From the NCBI GenBank assembly GCA_027451405.1, contig DAIDJM010000045.1:1-64000 (forward strand): DNA of 64,000 nt. The letters are read 5' to 3'. This DNA is from Acetobacteraceae bacterium (GTDB lineage Bacteria; Pseudomonadota; Alphaproteobacteria; Acetobacterales; Acetobacteraceae). The translations under genes were made by a program, and so were the position numbers. Of this stretch, positions 1-10,103 are shown piece after piece. Below the pieces are notes generated by a model that was not told the DNA's origin, made no database searches, and saw only the letters and a list, made by a program, of their open reading frames with translations. How positions within the stretch are numbered: the first letter of the stretch is position 1; every line of letters starts with the position of its first letter.

Positions 1-2
1 CG

Positions 3-131
3 CAGCTCCGAGCCAAGGCACTGCGCGCGATGGATGAGCTTTGGCAGGCGCTCGGGCCGCTATCTGACGCCTTCACCCCAAACGAGTGCGCCAACTACTT
101 CCGCCACGCCGGCTATCCCCAGTCAGCGTGA
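3..131 (+). CDS. IS630-family transposase, C-terminal end (partial)
   Basis: An open frame enters from the left edge and stops at a TGA at 129-131, giving 42 residues. It ends in FTPNECANYFRHAGYP, which resembles the C-terminus of IS630/Tc1-type DDE transposases (pattern F-x-P-x-E-C-x-N-Y-F). Only the tail is in the window, so the DDE triad cannot be checked and neither can intactness. It is the only transposase trace in the window. The palindrome-rich stretch to about 300 follows it and may include the element end, but no terminal repeat can be paired without the left part. The family call is by recognition and is fairly good for so short a piece. Confidence 0.72.
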   Translation, partial: QLRAKALRAMDELWQALGPLSDAFTPNECANYFRHAGYPQSA

Positions 132-141
132 CTCCGCTCTA

Positions 142-197
142 GCCTCCGGCGGCCAGGGGGCTTTGCCCCCTCGCCATCGGTGCTTGAACCGATGGCG
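142..197 (+). repeat. Two hairpins; partial copy of the dispersed REP-like family
   Basis: The stretch starts with GCCTCCGGCGG, as the REP-like copies at 16796, 20126 and 44015 do. It has a 7-bp stem (AGGGGGC at 155-161 with GCCCCCT at 165-171), then a perfect 10-bp stem (CGCCATCGGT at 172-181 with ACCGATGGCG at 188-197). It lies between the transposase end and the 3' end of parC, so it could act as a transcription barrier. Confidence 0.55.
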
Positions 198-217
198 CAC
201 ACGATGGCGAGTCAGCT

Positions 218-289
218 GGCGGTCGTTCGCGAGCACCGGAGCGGAGCGGGCTTAAGCCCGTGAGCATCGGAGCGCAGCGAACGGCCGCC
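218..289. repeat. Long imperfect palindrome downstream of parC
   Basis: The outer arms GGCGGTCGTTCGC (218-230) and GCGAACGGCCGCC (277-289) pair with one mismatch. At the centre is a perfect 14-bp palindrome, CGGGCTTAAGCCCG (247-260), flanked by near-direct copies of GAGCAYCGGAGCG. It may be part of an insertion-element end or a bidirectional terminator for parC. Function is inferred only from structure. Confidence 0.5.
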
Positions 290-326
290 AGATGACCGCC
301 AGACCGGATTTTCTCACAGCCTCCGA

Positions 327-2534
327 TTACCCCCCAAACCGCCCTGATCTGGGAAACCCCGCAGGCGGCATTTTCCCCGCCTGCGCCCGCTCTCCCAGCC
401 ACTCGCGCAATCCCGTCTCGGTCCGCGTCCGCTCGCCGGACTTCCACGAAAGCCCATCCGCCAGCCGGAACACTTTTGCGTCCGCCAGCCCCCCCTCGCG
501 GTATTTCTGCAGCTGCACGCCCGCTCCGCGCGCCATTTCCGGCAGTTCCGCGAGCGGAAACACCAGCAGCTTGCGGTTCTCGCCGACCACCGCGACGTGA
601 TCGCCTTCGGCCGGCACGCAGATCCGCGCGGTCTCACTATCCTTCAGATTCAGGATCTGCTTGCCGGTGCGTTTCTCGGCGATCAGATCGGCGCCGCGCA
701 CGACAAATCCGCGCCCGGTATTGGACGCGACCAGATAGCGCGCTGCCTCCCGGCAGGCGAACAGCGTCAGGATATCGTCCTCCGCCGCGAGATCGAGCAT
801 GACCCGGATCGGCTGCCCATCGCCCCGGCCGCGCGGCAGATCGCCGGCGCGCAGCGTGTAGCAGCGGCCATCGCTCGCGAAGACCGCCAGCCGGTCGGTG
901 GTTTCGCAGGCGAGCATGAGCCGCAGCGCATCACCTTCCTTGAATTTCTGCCCCTCCGCGTCCGCGAGATGCCCGCGCGCCGCCCGCAGCCAGCCTTTTT
1001 CGCTGAGCAGCACGGTGATCGGCTCGCGCTCGACCGGCAGCGCCGCATCGACATCGACCGCCACGGGCGCGCCGGCGATCGTGGTGCGGCGCGCGCCGAG
1101 CGGACCATCACCGAATTTCTCCCGAATTGCCTCGAGCTCGGTGACGATCCGCGCCCAGCGCAGTTTCTCGTCCCCCAACAAGCGTTCGAGTTCCTTCCCC
1201 TCGCGCGTGAGAGTCTTATGCTCACGCTTGATTTCCATCTCCTCGAGCCGGCGCAGGCTGCGCAGCCGCATATTCAGGATCGCCTCCGCCTGCACCTCGG
1301 AAAGTCCGAACGCGCGCATGAGACCCGCCTTCGCATCGTCCTGCTCGCGGATGATGCGGATGACCTCGTCGAGATTGAGAAAGACCTTGAGAAACCCGTC
1401 GAGGATTTCCAGCCGCTTGCGCGCCGCCTCGAGCCGGTGGCGCGAGCGGCGGATCAGCACGACGTGGCGATGATCGAGCCAGGCGCGCAGCACCTCGCGA
1501 AGCGGCAGCACGCGCGGCGTCCGGTCCGCGGTCAGCACATTCATGTTGAGCGGAAAACGCTGCTCGAGCGCGGTCGCCCGGAACAGCGTCTCCATCAGCG
1601 CCTCGGGCTCGACGGTCCGGCTGCGCGGTTCGAACACGATGCGCACGGTCTCCGCGCTCTCGTCGCGCATGTCGCCGAGCAGCGGCAGCTTCTTCGCTTC
1701 CATCAGCTCGGCGATCTGCTCGATCAGCCGCGTCTTCTGCACCTGATAGGGAATTTCGGTCACCACCGCCGACCAGGTGCCGAACCGCCCCTGTTCCACC
1801 GCCCAGCGCGCCCGCACCCGGAACCCGCCGCGCCCCGTCTCGTAAGCCGCGCGGATCGCGTCCGCGTTCTCGACCAGGAGCCCCCCGGTCGGGAAATCCG
1901 GGCCCGGCATATGTTGCAGGAGGGCATCGGTGCCGGCGCCCGGATCGCGGATCAGATGAATCGCCGCGCTGCAGATCTCGCCGGCATTATGGGGCGGAAT
2001 GCTGGTCGCCATGCCGACCGCGATCCCGGCCGCGCCATTGGCCAGCAGATTGGGAAACCCCGCCGGCAGAACCTCCGGCTCCTGCTCCTCACCGTCATAG
2101 GTCGCGCGAAAATCGACGGCATTCTCATTGATGCCGTCGAGCAGCGCCTGCGCGACCTCTGTGAGGCGCGCCTCGGTGTAGCGCATCGCCGCCGGATTAT
2201 CGCCGTCGATATTGCCGAAATTGCCCTGGCCCTCGACCAGCGGGTAGCGCACCGCGAAATCCTGCGCGAGCCGCACCATCGCGTCATAGATCGCGGCATC
2301 GCCGTGCGGATGGAACTTGCCCATCACGTCGCCAACGATGCGCGCACATTTCTTGAAGCCCGCGTCAGGGTCGAGGCGGAGCAGACGCATCGCGTAGATG
2401 AGACGGCGGTGGACGGGTTTCAGCCCGTCGCGCACATCCGGCAGACTGCGCTGCATGATCGTGGAAAGGGCGTAGGCCAGATAGCGCTCGGAGAGTGCGT
2501 CGGCGAGGCGGACATCTTCGATGTGATCGGGCAT
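327..2534 (-). CDS. parC: DNA topoisomerase IV subunit A
   Basis: ParC is the DNA-cleaving subunit of topoisomerase IV, which separates linked daughter chromosomes with ParE. The 735-residue product has the N-terminal winged-helix domain with the quinolone-region motif [15 protein letters not shown] near residue 72. The catalytic tyrosine is Tyr119, in [11 protein letters not shown] tower/coiled-coil middle and a C-terminal beta-pinwheel-like part with several degenerate repeats follow. The length suits alphaproteobacterial ParC, and the GyrA-box typical of gyrase is not evident, which favours ParC over GyrA. ATG start at 2534. The next gene upstream on the same strand is recO, about 40 bases away. 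An 750-residue antisense frame across it is a codon-bias shadow. Confidence 0.93.
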   Translation of the reverse strand: MPDHIEDVRLADALSERYLAYALSTIMQRSLPDVRDGLKPVHRRLIYAMRLLRLDPDAGFKKCARIVGDVMGKFHPHGDAAIYDAMVRLAQDFAVRYPLVEGQGNFGNIDGDNPAAMRYTEARLTEVAQALLDGINENAVDFRATYDGEEQEPEVLPAGFPNLLANGAAGIAVGMATSIPPHNAGEICSAAIHLIRDPGAGTDALLQHMPGPDFPTGGLLVENADAIRAAYETGRGGFRVRARWAVEQGRFGTWSAVVTEIPYQVQKTRLIEQIAELMEAKKLPLLGDMRDESAETVRIVFEPRSRTVEPEALMETLFRATALEQRFPLNMNVLTADRTPRVLPLREVLRAWLDHRHVVLIRRSRHRLEAARKRLEILDGFLKVFLNLDEVIRIIREQDDAKAGLMRAFGLSEVQAEAILNMRLRSLRRLEEMEIKREHKTLTREGKELERLLGDEKLRWARIVTELEAIREKFGDGPLGARRTTIAGAPVAVDVDAALPVEREPITVLLSEKGWLRAARGHLADAEGQKFKEGDALRLMLACETTDRLAVFASDGRCYTLRAGDLPRGRGDGQPIRVMLDLAAEDDILTLFACREAARYLVASNTGRGFVVRGADLIAEKRTGKQILNLKDSETARICVPAEGDHVAVVGENRKLLVFPLAELPEMARGAGVQLQKYREGGLADAKVFRLADGLSWKSGERTRTETGLREWLGERAQAGKMPPAGFPRSGRFGG

Positions 2535-2574
2535 CGTGCGGACTGTCTCCGGCGGGCAACGGGCGGGGCGCCCT

Positions 2575-3318
2575 TCAATGACCCTCGCTATCGTCCTCTG
2601 GCAACCCCGCTACGATCTCCGCGAGCCTTTGCCGCGCCGCCGGCAATGCCTGGTGCCGCGCACCGAACACGTCGCGCGCCAGGAAATGCCCGGCGAGCGC
2701 CAGCCCTTGCCGCCAACCGGCGGCGTCGGGCGGGGTGTTGCCGTATAGAAAGCCGGGTAGCGGAAGCAATCGCTCGCGCCACAGGCCGGCGCCCTCGGCG
2801 GAGACCGCGCGACCAGTGCGGGGCGAGACATACGCCAATCCGCCGGTGACGCCCGTCACCGCGCAGCGCGACAGGTCGAGGCCGAAACCAAGCTCGCGGA
2901 GCAGGTCGAGCTCCCATCGCACGAGATCGGTCAGCACCTCCGGGCCGGTCGCGAGGCCGGCGAGGACACGGAGCAGTCCGCGAAAGATGGCCGGCTGGGG
3001 CTCCCGCTCGGGCAGCGCGCCGGCCGCTGTTGCACATGCCGAGGCGAGCACGGCGAGTGCGACGCGATCCTGCATGGCGAAGGCGACAGGCGCATGCACG
3101 AGTTCGCCCGTGAAGCTGCCAAGCTGTTCCGGAAGCCGCGCGGTCCAGCGCAACTGCACGATGTTGCCGGGCTGCCACGTGGCGGCCCGCGCGCGGGAGC
3201 CGCCGCCGCGCACGAGGCCGCGATAGAGGCCGCTTTCCTCGCTCAGCACGGCGCAGAGCGCATCGCCCTCGCCATAGGGCGCAGCGGCGAGCACGATCCC
3301 TGGCGCCGCCCATTCCAT
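2575..3318 (-). CDS. recO: DNA repair protein RecO
   Basis: RecO works in the RecFOR pathway, annealing single strands and helping RecA displace SSB. The product is about 247 residues. It has an N-terminal OB-fold-like part ([20 protein letters not shown], with the [10 protein letters not shown] segment typical of the family) and a helical C-terminal domain, as expected for RecO. The cysteine zinc ligands of some RecO proteins are not obvious. I take ATG 3318, which overlaps the era stop as TGATG; a TTG one codon earlier is also possible. Alphaproteobacteria commonly carry recO just after era. Confidence 0.9.
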   Translation of the reverse strand: MEWAAPGIVLAAAPYGEGDALCAVLSEESGLYRGLVRGGGSRARAATWQPGNIVQLRWTARLPEQLGSFTGELVHAPVAFAMQDRVALAVLASACATAAGALPEREPQPAIFRGLLRVLAGLATGPEVLTDLVRWELDLLRELGFGLDLSRCAVTGVTGGLAYVSPRTGRAVSAEGAGLWRERLLPLPGFLYGNTPPDAAGWRQGLALAGHFLARDVFGARHQALPAARQRLAEIVAGLPEDDSEGH

Positions 3319-4208
3319 CAATCCGGGTCTTCGAGTCCGAGCGCGCGCAGGCGGGCGCGCTCCTCATCCCAGCCGCTGCGTTCTTTGACGTTGAGAAACA
3401 GATGGACCGGACGCTCGAGCAGGCGCGTGAGTTCGGTCCGGGCGCGCGCGCCGATGCTGCGCACGCGCGCACCGCCTTCGCCGATCAGGATGGCCTTCTG
3501 TCCCGCACGCGCCACATAGATCGTCGCGTCTATGCGCACCGAGCCGTCCGGGCGCTCGGCAAAGCTTTCGGTTTCGACCGTGGTGCCGTAAGGGACTTCC
3601 TCGCGCGTCTGAAGGAATATCTGCTCGCGGACGATTTCTGCGGCGAGCAGACGGTCGGGCAGGTCGGTGAGTTCATCCTCGGGGTAAAGATAGGGACCCT
3701 CGGGCATGGCGCCCGCAAGCGCTTCGAGGAGCGCGTCGACACCATCGCCGCTCATCGCGCTGACGGGGAAAATTTCTTCGAATTCCGCCAACTCCCGCAG
3801 TCGGGCGATGAGCGGCAGGAGTGCGGGACCGGGAACGAGATCGCTCTTGTTCAAAACGGCCCAGGCGCGGCGATGCCGCTTGCGAAGCGCACGGGCGATG
3901 GCCTCGACCGGCTCCGTGATGCCAGCGCGCGCATCGACCACCAGAAGCGCGAGATCCGCGTCCTCGGCGCCGCTCCAGGCCGCCTGCACCATCGCGCGGT
4001 CGAGCTTGCGGCGCGGCTGGAAGATGCCGGGCGTGTCCACCAGCAGGATTTGCGACTCATGCCGCATGACGATGCCGAGCACGCGGAAGCGCGTGGTCTG
4101 CGCCTTGGGCGTGACGATCGAGAGCTTCGCGCCGGTCATGCGATTGAGCAGCGTCGACTTGCCGGCATTCGGCGCGCCGACGATCGCAGCGAAGCCGCAG
4201 CGCGTCAT
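3318..4208 (-). CDS. era: GTPase Era
   Basis: Era is an essential GTPase that binds 16S rRNA in 30S subunit maturation. The 296-residue product shows G1 (GAPNAGKST), G3 (DTPG) and G4 (NKSD) motifs in the N-terminal GTPase domain. The C-terminal KH domain includes the glycine-rich RNA-binding segment ILIGEGGARVRSIG. The start ATG overlaps the rnc stop by four bases (ATGA), and its stop overlaps recO, so rnc-era-recO should be translationally coupled. Nothing unusual. Confidence 0.96.
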   Translation of the reverse strand: MTRCGFAAIVGAPNAGKSTLLNRMTGAKLSIVTPKAQTTRFRVLGIVMRHESQILLVDTPGIFQPRRKLDRAMVQAAWSGAEDADLALLVVDARAGITEPVEAIARALRKRHRRAWAVLNKSDLVPGPALLPLIARLRELAEFEEIFPVSAMSGDGVDALLEALAGAMPEGPYLYPEDELTDLPDRLLAAEIVREQIFLQTREEVPYGTTVETESFAERPDGSVRIDATIYVARAGQKAILIGEGGARVRSIGARARTELTRLLERPVHLFLNVKERSGWDEERARLRALGLEDPD

Positions 4209-4891
4209 GTCAGTTTCGCAAGCAGATCGGCCGCGGCGAGCCGCTGGGCCGCGCGCTTTGTGCCGGCCGAACCGGTGCCGCTCTGGCCGGCGCCCATGGC
4301 GGTCACGACGAAAATCGGCGCGTGCGATGGACCTTCGCTGGAAACCAGCTCGTAGCGTGGCAAATCGAGCCCGCGCGCGAGGAGATATTCCTGCAGCGCG
4401 GTTTTGGCATCCTTCGGGGGGTCGGGATGGGCTTCGATGGCATCGTGCCAGGCGCGCCGCACGAAGGTGCGGGCCGCTTCCAGCCCGGCGTCCAGGAAGA
4501 GCGCGCCGAGCGCCGCCTCGAGTGCATCCGCGACGACGTTGCCGAGCTGCGCGACACCGGTCGAGCTCTCGCTGGGCCCAAGCGAGAGCAGCGCCGGAAA
4601 ACCGTGGGCTACGCCGATCTGGGCCAGCGTTTCGCGGCTGACGAGATGGGCCAGTCGCGGGCCGAGTTCACCCTCCTGTTCGTTGGGAAAGCGCTCGACC
4701 AGCCATTCCGCGATGAGCAGGCCAAGGACGCGATCGCCCAGGAACTCGAGGCGCTCGTTCGACCGTTCGCCGCGCGCCCGGCGTCTGCCTTGCGCGGCGG
4801 AGCGATGGGTGAGCGCCTGGGCCAGGAGAGCGCGATCGGCGAAGGCATGGCCGAGCAGCGTCTCGGCGCGGGTGACGCTCGTCTCGCTCAA
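4205..4891 (-). CDS. rnc: Ribonuclease III
   Basis: RNase III cuts double-stranded RNA in rRNA and mRNA processing. From a TTG start at 4891 the product is 228 residues, the normal family length. It has the signature ERLEFLGDRVLGLLIAEWL, with the catalytic Asp, the second acidic box DALEAALGALFLD, and a C-terminal dsRNA-binding domain. The frame stays open upstream into lepB, but that extension is antisense-like Ser/Arg sequence and is rejected. No ATG or GTG lies at a suitable place, so TTG just after the lepB stop (4899) is the best start. Confidence 0.92.
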   Translation of the reverse strand: MSETSVTRAETLLGHAFADRALLAQALTHRSAAQGRRRARGERSNERLEFLGDRVLGLLIAEWLVERFPNEQEGELGPRLAHLVSRETLAQIGVAHGFPALLSLGPSESSTGVAQLGNVVADALEAALGALFLDAGLEAARTFVRRAWHDAIEAHPDPPKDAKTALQEYLLARGLDLPRYELVSSEGPSHAPIFVVTAMGAGQSGTGSAGTKRAAQRLAAADLLAKLT

Positions 4892-4898
4892 TGCCGCG

Positions 4899-5687
4899 TC
4901 AGACGACCGGCTTGAGCAGCCGGCCCCAGCGCACTTCGAGCGGCCACATCCAGAATTCCCACCAAGGATATTCCGCGTCGAAACTGAAGAAAATGAACTG
5001 CGCCTTACCCACCAGGTTCTCGACCGGAACGAAACCGAGATCGTTCTGGAAGCGGCTGTCGGCGGAGTTGTCCCGGTTGTCACCCATCATGAAAAGATCG
5101 CCCGGGGGAACAACGTATTCCGGGGTATTGTTGGCGTCGAGTTCGCTCGCGATGTTGTAGCGCTCGTCGTCGCTGTATTTGATGATGAGATGATTGGGAC
5201 CGTCGGGCAGCGCCTCCCGATATTCCTTCGTGAGCACGCGCTGGCCGTTCTCGTCGACCGCCTCGTAATCGCCGAGCGGCTGGCGGGGAACCTCCTTGCC
5301 GTTCAGATAGAGTTGACCGCCCTTCACCTGCACATGGTCGCCTGGCAGGCCGATCACCCGCTTGATGTAGTCGATCGAGGTGTCGCGGGTGTAGCGGAAC
5401 ACCACGACGTCACCACGGTGCGGCAGCGATCCGAACAGCCGACCCGATAAGAACGGGGGCGAGAAAGGCATCGAATATTTCGAGTAACCGTAAGAATACT
5501 TGCTGACGAAGACGAAATCGCCGACGAGCAGGGTGGGTACCATCGAGGCGGAGGGGATGTTGAACGGCTCGAAGGCGATGGTGCGGATCGCGAGCGCGAT
5601 GAGGCCGGCATAGACGAGCGTCTTGACGGTCTCGACGAGACTGCCGGAGGCTTGTTTGTTGCGGGCGGTCTTCGGAGCGGGCTGCAT
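4899..5687 (-). CDS. lepB: Signal peptidase I
   Basis: LepB is the membrane serine protease that removes signal peptides from exported proteins. The 262-residue product has one N-terminal membrane segment (about residues 18-38). The catalytic serine is Ser48 in PSASMVPTLLVGD and the general-base lysine is Lys109 in DYIKRVIGLPGD. Box E, GDNRDNSADSR, is near the C-terminus. It sits between acpS and rnc in the usual alphaproteobacterial order. Confidence 0.95.
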   Translation of the reverse strand: MQPAPKTARNKQASGSLVETVKTLVYAGLIALAIRTIAFEPFNIPSASMVPTLLVGDFVFVSKYSYGYSKYSMPFSPPFLSGRLFGSLPHRGDVVVFRYTRDTSIDYIKRVIGLPGDHVQVKGGQLYLNGKEVPRQPLGDYEAVDENGQRVLTKEYREALPDGPNHLIIKYSDDERYNIASELDANNTPEYVVPPGDLFMMGDNRDNSADSRFQNDLGFVPVENLVGKAQFIFFSFDAEYPWWEFWMWPLEVRWGRLLKPVV

Positions 5688-5743
5688 CCTCGGTCAATCC
5701 TGGGCGGGGGCCGGGCGGATGAAGCGCGGGCACCCCTCCCGTG

Positions 5744-6178
5744 TCAAGGAACGGCGGACCCGGGGACGGCCTGGCCGGGCGGGCGCCCCCAGATGATGAC
5801 CTGAGCGAAGGCGTAAGGCGGTTCGTCGGTCATCGTCAGCGCGATTTCGGCCTCGAGGCCAGGCGGGGTGATGGCATGGAGGCGGGCTCGTGCGCCGCCC
5901 CCGAGCGCCAGCGTCGGCATGCCGCCAGGCAGGTTGACAACACCCATGTCGGAATGGAAGACGCCGCGCGAGAAGCCAGTACCGAGCGCCTTGGCGCAGG
6001 CCTCCTTCGCGGCGAACCGTTTGGCCAGGGTCGCGGCCCGCAGTGCTTCCGTTCGCGACAGCGCCTTGGCCCGTTCGGTCTCGGTGAAGACGCGTAGGAG
6101 AAACCGGTCGCCGTAGCGCGCGACCACGCGTTCGACCCTGCGGATGTCGCAGAGATCGCTGCCGAGACCGAGAATCAA
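5744..6178 (-). CDS. acpS: Holo-[acyl-carrier-protein] synthase
   Basis: AcpS moves 4'-phosphopantetheine from CoA to acyl carrier protein. The 144-residue product begins [15 protein letters not shown], with the Mg-binding Asp, and has the second motif [14 protein letters not shown] with the catalytic Glu. The start is TTG at 6178 inside the rsh stop (TTGA overlap). The upstream reading belongs to rsh in another frame, so the longer frame is not real. Confidence 0.92.
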   Translation of the reverse strand: MILGLGSDLCDIRRVERVVARYGDRFLLRVFTETERAKALSRTEALRAATLAKRFAAKEACAKALGTGFSRGVFHSDMGVVNLPGGMPTLALGGGARARLHAITPPGLEAEIALTMTDEPPYAFAQVIIWGRPPGQAVPGSAVP

Positions 6179-8394
6179 GCCTGCGCCCGTTCGACCTGCG
6201 TGATGCCCGAGACCGCCCGCAATCCGGCGATGACCTGGCCCAGATGGCGCAAATCGCGCACTTCCACATCGATCAGGATTTCGATGAAATCCTGCTGGCG
6301 GTTGACGATCTTGAGGTTGGTGACGCCGCTTTCGTGGCGCGCGACGGCATTGGTCAGATTGCCCAGCATGACCGGCTCGTTGGCGGCAATCACGCTGATG
6401 CGACCGGTATGTTTCTCGCCCCGCTTGGGGTCCGCGGCGGCGTGTTCCCAATCGACATCGATGAAACGCTCCGGAGTGGCCGCGAAACTCTCCAATGTCG
6501 GACATTCCCGCGTGTGGATCGTCACGCCCTTGCCCGTGGTCACGATGCCGATGATCCGATCGCCCGGGAGCGGATGGCAGCAACCCGCGAAATGCACTGC
6601 CATCCCGGCGACGAGACCGGAAATGCCGGCGCCGGACTCGCGTGCGACCGTGCGGCTGGCCGAGCCGCGCGCGAGCAATCCGGGGATCGTCCGCGGTCCG
6701 CGCGCGGCCTCGCGCATTTCGGGATAGGCGGCATGCACCACATCGCGCGGTCCGACCGCGCCGCTTCCGACCGCTGCGTAAAGGTCGGCGAGGGTCGCGC
6801 ATTTCAGTGACTTCAGCGCCACTTCCAGCACTTTCTCCGAGCCGTCGAGTCCCTCCTGGCGGAACACCCGGGTCAGCGCCGCGCGTCCCTGGTCGATGGT
6901 CTGCGCACGCTGCTGGGCCGCGACATAGCGGCGAATGCGCGCGCGCGCCTTGCCGGTGACGACCCAGCGCTCCCAGGAGGGCGAAGGCGTGCCGCCACGC
7001 GCGGTCATGATCTCGACCTGATCGCCGTTGGCGAGTTCGTGCCGGAGCGGCATCAGACGCCCGTTCACCTTGGCGCCCACACAGGTGTCGCCGACCTGGC
7101 TGTGCACCGCATAGGCGAAATCGATCGGTGTCGCCCCCCGCGGCAGCTGAATCAGCTCGCCCTTCGGCGTGAAGCAGAAGACCTGATCCTGGTAGAGCTC
7201 CAGCTTGGTGTTCTCAAGAAATTCGTCCGGCGCCGAGGAGTTCTCGAGAATTTCCAGGAGATCCTGCACCCAGCCGAAGCGCTTCGTCTCCTCCGGCGGC
7301 TCGCGGTCGTTTTCCTTGTAGTTCCAGTGCGCGGCCACACCGTTGTCGGCGAGGTCGTGCATCTCCTTGGTGCGAATCTGAATTTCGATCTTCTGGTTGC
7401 GCGGTGAGCGCAACGTCACGCCGGTATGGAGACTCTGATAGCCATTGGCCTTTGGCGTCGAGATGTAATCCTTGAAGCGGCCCGCGATCACCGGATATTC
7501 CGCGTGGACTGCGCCAAGTGCGGCGTAACATTCCTCGCGCGTGCGGACCACGATCCGGAACGCCATGATATCGGAGAGCTGCTCGAAGGCGACGTTGCGC
7601 CGCTGCATCTTCTCCCAGATCGAGAAGGCGGATTTCTCTCGCCCCGAGACTTCCACGACATCGATGCCGGCCTCTCGGCAGATCTTCTCGAGCTCGCGGC
7701 GCACCTCCTCGATAACGTCCGCACCCTGGCCACGCAGGTAATTCAGCCGCGCCTGCACCGTGTGATAGGCCTCGGGCTCCATCACCTCGAAGGCGCGCAC
7801 CTGCAGCTCGCCCTTCATGGCATCCATGCCGATGCGCGCGGCGAGCGGCGCGTAGATGTCCATTGTTTCGCGGGCGATGCGTAACCGGCGCGCCGGATCG
7901 CGCACGAAGCCGAGCGTGCGCATATTGTGCAGCCGGTCGGCAAGCTTGACGATCAGCACGCGGATGTCGCGCGACATCGCGAGCACCAGCTTGCGGAAAT
8001 TCTCCGCCTGTTTGGTGCGGTCGGATTGCAGTTCGAGCCGGGTGAGCTTGGTGACGCCGTCGACCAGCGTCGCAATGGTCGGACCGAAATCCTCGCCGAT
8101 CTGGGCCAGGGTGACGGAGGTATCCTCGACCGTGTCGTGCAGCAGCGCGGTGCAGAGGCTCGCGACATCGAGTCGGTAGCCGGCCAGGATGTCGGCCACC
8201 GCGAGCGGATGGGTCACATAGGGATCGCCGTTCTCGCGCTTCTGATTGGCATGCGCCCGGCTGGCGACGGCGTAAGCCCGCTCGATCAGTTCGGTGCGGC
8301 TGCCGGGCGCGTAGGCCGCGACCTTTTCGGCGAGCGCGAGCGGCCTGGCGGCGAGCGCGGCCGCGCCGCCTTCAGGCGCGAAGACGGGGCTCAA
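6175..8394 (-). CDS. rsh: Bifunctional (p)ppGpp synthetase/hydrolase, RelA/SpoT family
   Basis: Rsh makes and breaks the alarmone (p)ppGpp in the stringent response. The 739-residue product has an N-terminal HD hydrolase domain ([16 protein letters not shown] and the LLHDTVEDT metal motif). Next come a synthetase domain ([19 protein letters not shown]), a TGS domain ([20 protein letters not shown]), a zinc-finger region ([14 protein letters not shown]) and a C-terminal ACT domain. Both catalytic domains look complete. The start appears to be TTG at 8394; no ATG precedes the HD domain. It is followed by acpS with overlap and preceded by rpoZ. Confidence 0.94.
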   Translation of the reverse strand: MSPVFAPEGGAAALAARPLALAEKVAAYAPGSRTELIERAYAVASRAHANQKRENGDPYVTHPLAVADILAGYRLDVASLCTALLHDTVEDTSVTLAQIGEDFGPTIATLVDGVTKLTRLELQSDRTKQAENFRKLVLAMSRDIRVLIVKLADRLHNMRTLGFVRDPARRLRIARETMDIYAPLAARIGMDAMKGELQVRAFEVMEPEAYHTVQARLNYLRGQGADVIEEVRRELEKICREAGIDVVEVSGREKSAFSIWEKMQRRNVAFEQLSDIMAFRIVVRTREECYAALGAVHAEYPVIAGRFKDYISTPKANGYQSLHTGVTLRSPRNQKIEIQIRTKEMHDLADNGVAAHWNYKENDREPPEETKRFGWVQDLLEILENSSAPDEFLENTKLELYQDQVFCFTPKGELIQLPRGATPIDFAYAVHSQVGDTCVGAKVNGRLMPLRHELANGDQVEIMTARGGTPSPSWERWVVTGKARARIRRYVAAQQRAQTIDQGRAALTRVFRQEGLDGSEKVLEVALKSLKCATLADLYAAVGSGAVGPRDVVHAAYPEMREAARGPRTIPGLLARGSASRTVARESGAGISGLVAGMAVHFAGCCHPLPGDRIIGIVTTGKGVTIHTRECPTLESFAATPERFIDVDWEHAAADPKRGEKHTGRISVIAANEPVMLGNLTNAVARHESGVTNLKIVNRQQDFIEILIDVEVRDLRHLGQVIAGLRAVSGITQVERAQA

Positions 8395-8415
8395 GCCGGC
8401 CCCCGTCGGACCGCC

Positions 8416-8814
8416 TCAGCGGCGACGACCGCCGAGTTCGGCCTCGATCGCCGCCTCGATGTCATCCGGAGAGACCTCCTCCTGGGCCATGTTCGCCGCC
8501 TCCTCTTCGGCCGAGACGTCCTGCAGGCCGAAGATATTCTGGTCGGTCGGGATCAGGTCCAGCACTTCCTCATCGGCCGGCTCCGGCTCCGGTGCGCGCG
8601 AGAGGGACTTCACCAGATCCTGCTCGAGGCGGCTGAGTTCGACCGTGGCATCCGCGATTTCGCGCAGCGCGACGACCGGGTTCTTGTCATTGTCCCGATC
8701 GACCGTCAGTTCCTCGCCACGGCTGAGATTGCGCGCCCGCTGCGCCGCAAGCAGCACGAGCTCGAAGCGGTTGGGGACGCGCTCGACGCAATCCTCGACA
8801 GTGACTCGCGCCAT
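8416..8814 (-). CDS. rpoZ: DNA-directed RNA polymerase omega subunit
   Basis: RpoZ helps assemble RNA polymerase around beta-prime. The 132-residue product starts [20 protein letters not shown] and contains [13 protein letters not shown], the conserved omega core. A long acidic C-terminal tail, rich in Glu and Asp, is typical of alphaproteobacterial omega. It lies directly upstream of rsh, as in many proteobacteria where omega and (p)ppGpp function are linked. Confidence 0.95.
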   Translation of the reverse strand: MARVTVEDCVERVPNRFELVLLAAQRARNLSRGEELTVDRDNDKNPVVALREIADATVELSRLEQDLVKSLSRAPEPEPADEEVLDLIPTDQNIFGLQDVSAEEEAANMAQEEVSPDDIEAAIEAELGGRRR

Positions 8815-8890
8815 GGTCGGGCCTTTCGATCAACAGTGTCGCAAACCCTGCCACCTAGGCGCACCCGGCCGCGAGTGCAACCGCAAAGGC

Positions 8891-9376
8891 TCATATCAGG
8901 CGCACATCCGCGGGCGGCAACGAAGCGAGCAGCGCCCCGACGGTGTGGCCGAGCCTCGGATGGACCCAGTTCGGGGCGACGTCCCGCAAAGGGCGCAACA
9001 CGAATTCCCGCAAATGGGCGCGCGGATGGGGCAAGGTCAGAGCGGGATCGTCGCTCAGGCGCGCGGCGCTGTCGATCAGATCCAGGTCGAGGGTCCTGGC
9101 GGCGTTGGGCACGCTTCGGATACGACCCGCCTTCCGTTCGAGCGCCTGGAGGGCGGCCAGCAGCCTCGCCGGGTCACCGGCAAAGGTGAACCGGATCACG
9201 CCATTGACGAAACGGGGCTGATCCGAGGGCGGAACAGGCGCGGACGAATACCAGGGCGACAGGACAGCATCGGCGACACCCGTCATCCGGGCAATCGACG
9301 AAGAGGCTGCAACGCAAAGTTGCAGTGCCGTTCGATTGTCGCAGGGCAGGTTCCCGCCAATCGAAACATAGTTCAT
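8891..9376 (-). CDS. folK: 2-amino-4-hydroxy-6-hydroxymethyldihydropteridine pyrophosphokinase
   Basis: HPPK pyrophosphorylates 6-hydroxymethyl-dihydropterin in folate synthesis. The 161-residue product starts MNYVSIGGNL, contains the PRFVNGVIRF segment and the ATP/Mg motif RTLDLDLI, and ends with HPRAHLREFVLRPL. I chose ATG 9376 because AAGGAAG lies upstream at the right distance; the frame extends 14 codons further but adds nothing conserved. It is divergent from the NYN gene. Confidence 0.92.
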   Translation of the reverse strand: MNYVSIGGNLPCDNRTALQLCVAASSSIARMTGVADAVLSPWYSSAPVPPSDQPRFVNGVIRFTFAGDPARLLAALQALERKAGRIRSVPNAARTLDLDLIDSAARLSDDPALTLPHPRAHLREFVLRPLRDVAPNWVHPRLGHTVGALLASLPPADVRLI

Positions 9377-9485
9377 GCCGGCAGTATCTTCCTTGCGCAT
9401 CGGCTTTGGCTCTAGCAATTTGCAATCTTTCCCGCCGGCGGCCGTTCAGCCGGGCCGGGCGAATTGTACGTGTGAGGATCGCCAA

Positions 9486-10085
9486 ATGAATTTCCTGCCC
9501 ACCGAGCGCGTCTGCCTCTTTATCGACGGCGCCAACCTCTATTCCGCTTCCCGGAACCTTGGGTTCGACGTGGATTACCGCAACCTGCTCGAGTTTTTCC
9601 GTAAGCGGGCGCACGTCCTGCGCGCCTACTACTATTCCGCCGTGCTCGAGACCGAGGAATATTCCCCGCTCAAGCCGCTCACCGACTGGCTCGCCTATAA
9701 CGGCTACACGCTCGTCACCAAGCCCGCACGGGAATTCACCGACAGTACCGGCCGCCGTCGCGTGAAGGGCAATATGGATATCGAGCTGGCGATCGACATG
9801 CTCGAGCTCGCCGACAAGATCGACCACGCCGTGCTGTTCTCGGGCGATTCGGATTTCCGCAGGCTCGTCGAAGCGGTGCAGCGGCGCGGTGTCCGGGTCT
9901 CGGTCGTCTCCTCGATCCGGACCACGCCGCCGATGGTGGCAGATGAGCTGCGGCGCCAGGCGGATCAATTCCTGGAGCTGGCCGAGATCGCGCCGGAATT
10001 CACCCGGCGGCAGATGGAGCCGCGCGTGCGCGCGCCGGTTCGGGCGGTCGGACTGGACGTCGCGGACCAGCACGACCCTCTCTGA
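9486..10085 (+). CDS. NYN domain protein (LabA/DUF88-like putative ribonuclease)
   Basis: NYN proteins have a PIN-like fold and are thought to be metal-dependent RNases. The 199-residue product has the acidic residues expected of the fold: FIDGANLY near residue 13, KGNMDIELAIDMLE in the middle and LFSGDSDFRRLVE further on. A basic tail follows. ATG 9486 follows GAGGAT; the frame is open upstream but that part lies in the folK promoter region. The family is clear, the substrate is unknown. Confidence 0.88.
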   Translation: MNFLPTERVCLFIDGANLYSASRNLGFDVDYRNLLEFFRKRAHVLRAYYYSAVLETEEYSPLKPLTDWLAYNGYTLVTKPAREFTDSTGRRRVKGNMDIELAIDMLELADKIDHAVLFSGDSDFRRLVEAVQRRGVRVSVVSSIRTTPPMVADELRRQADQFLELAEIAPEFTRRQMEPRVRAPVRAVGLDVADQHDPL

Positions 10086-10103
10086 GCCGGCCTGCCGCCT
10101 ATC

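Noticed and set aside
597-2849. 750-codon open frame on the plus strand
   Set aside because: It is antisense to parC and has no recognisable domain; parC matches its family over its whole length.
4892-5083. N-terminal extension of rnc into lepB
   Set aside because: It is Ser/Arg-rich, lies antiparallel in frame to lepB sequence and makes RNase III too long.
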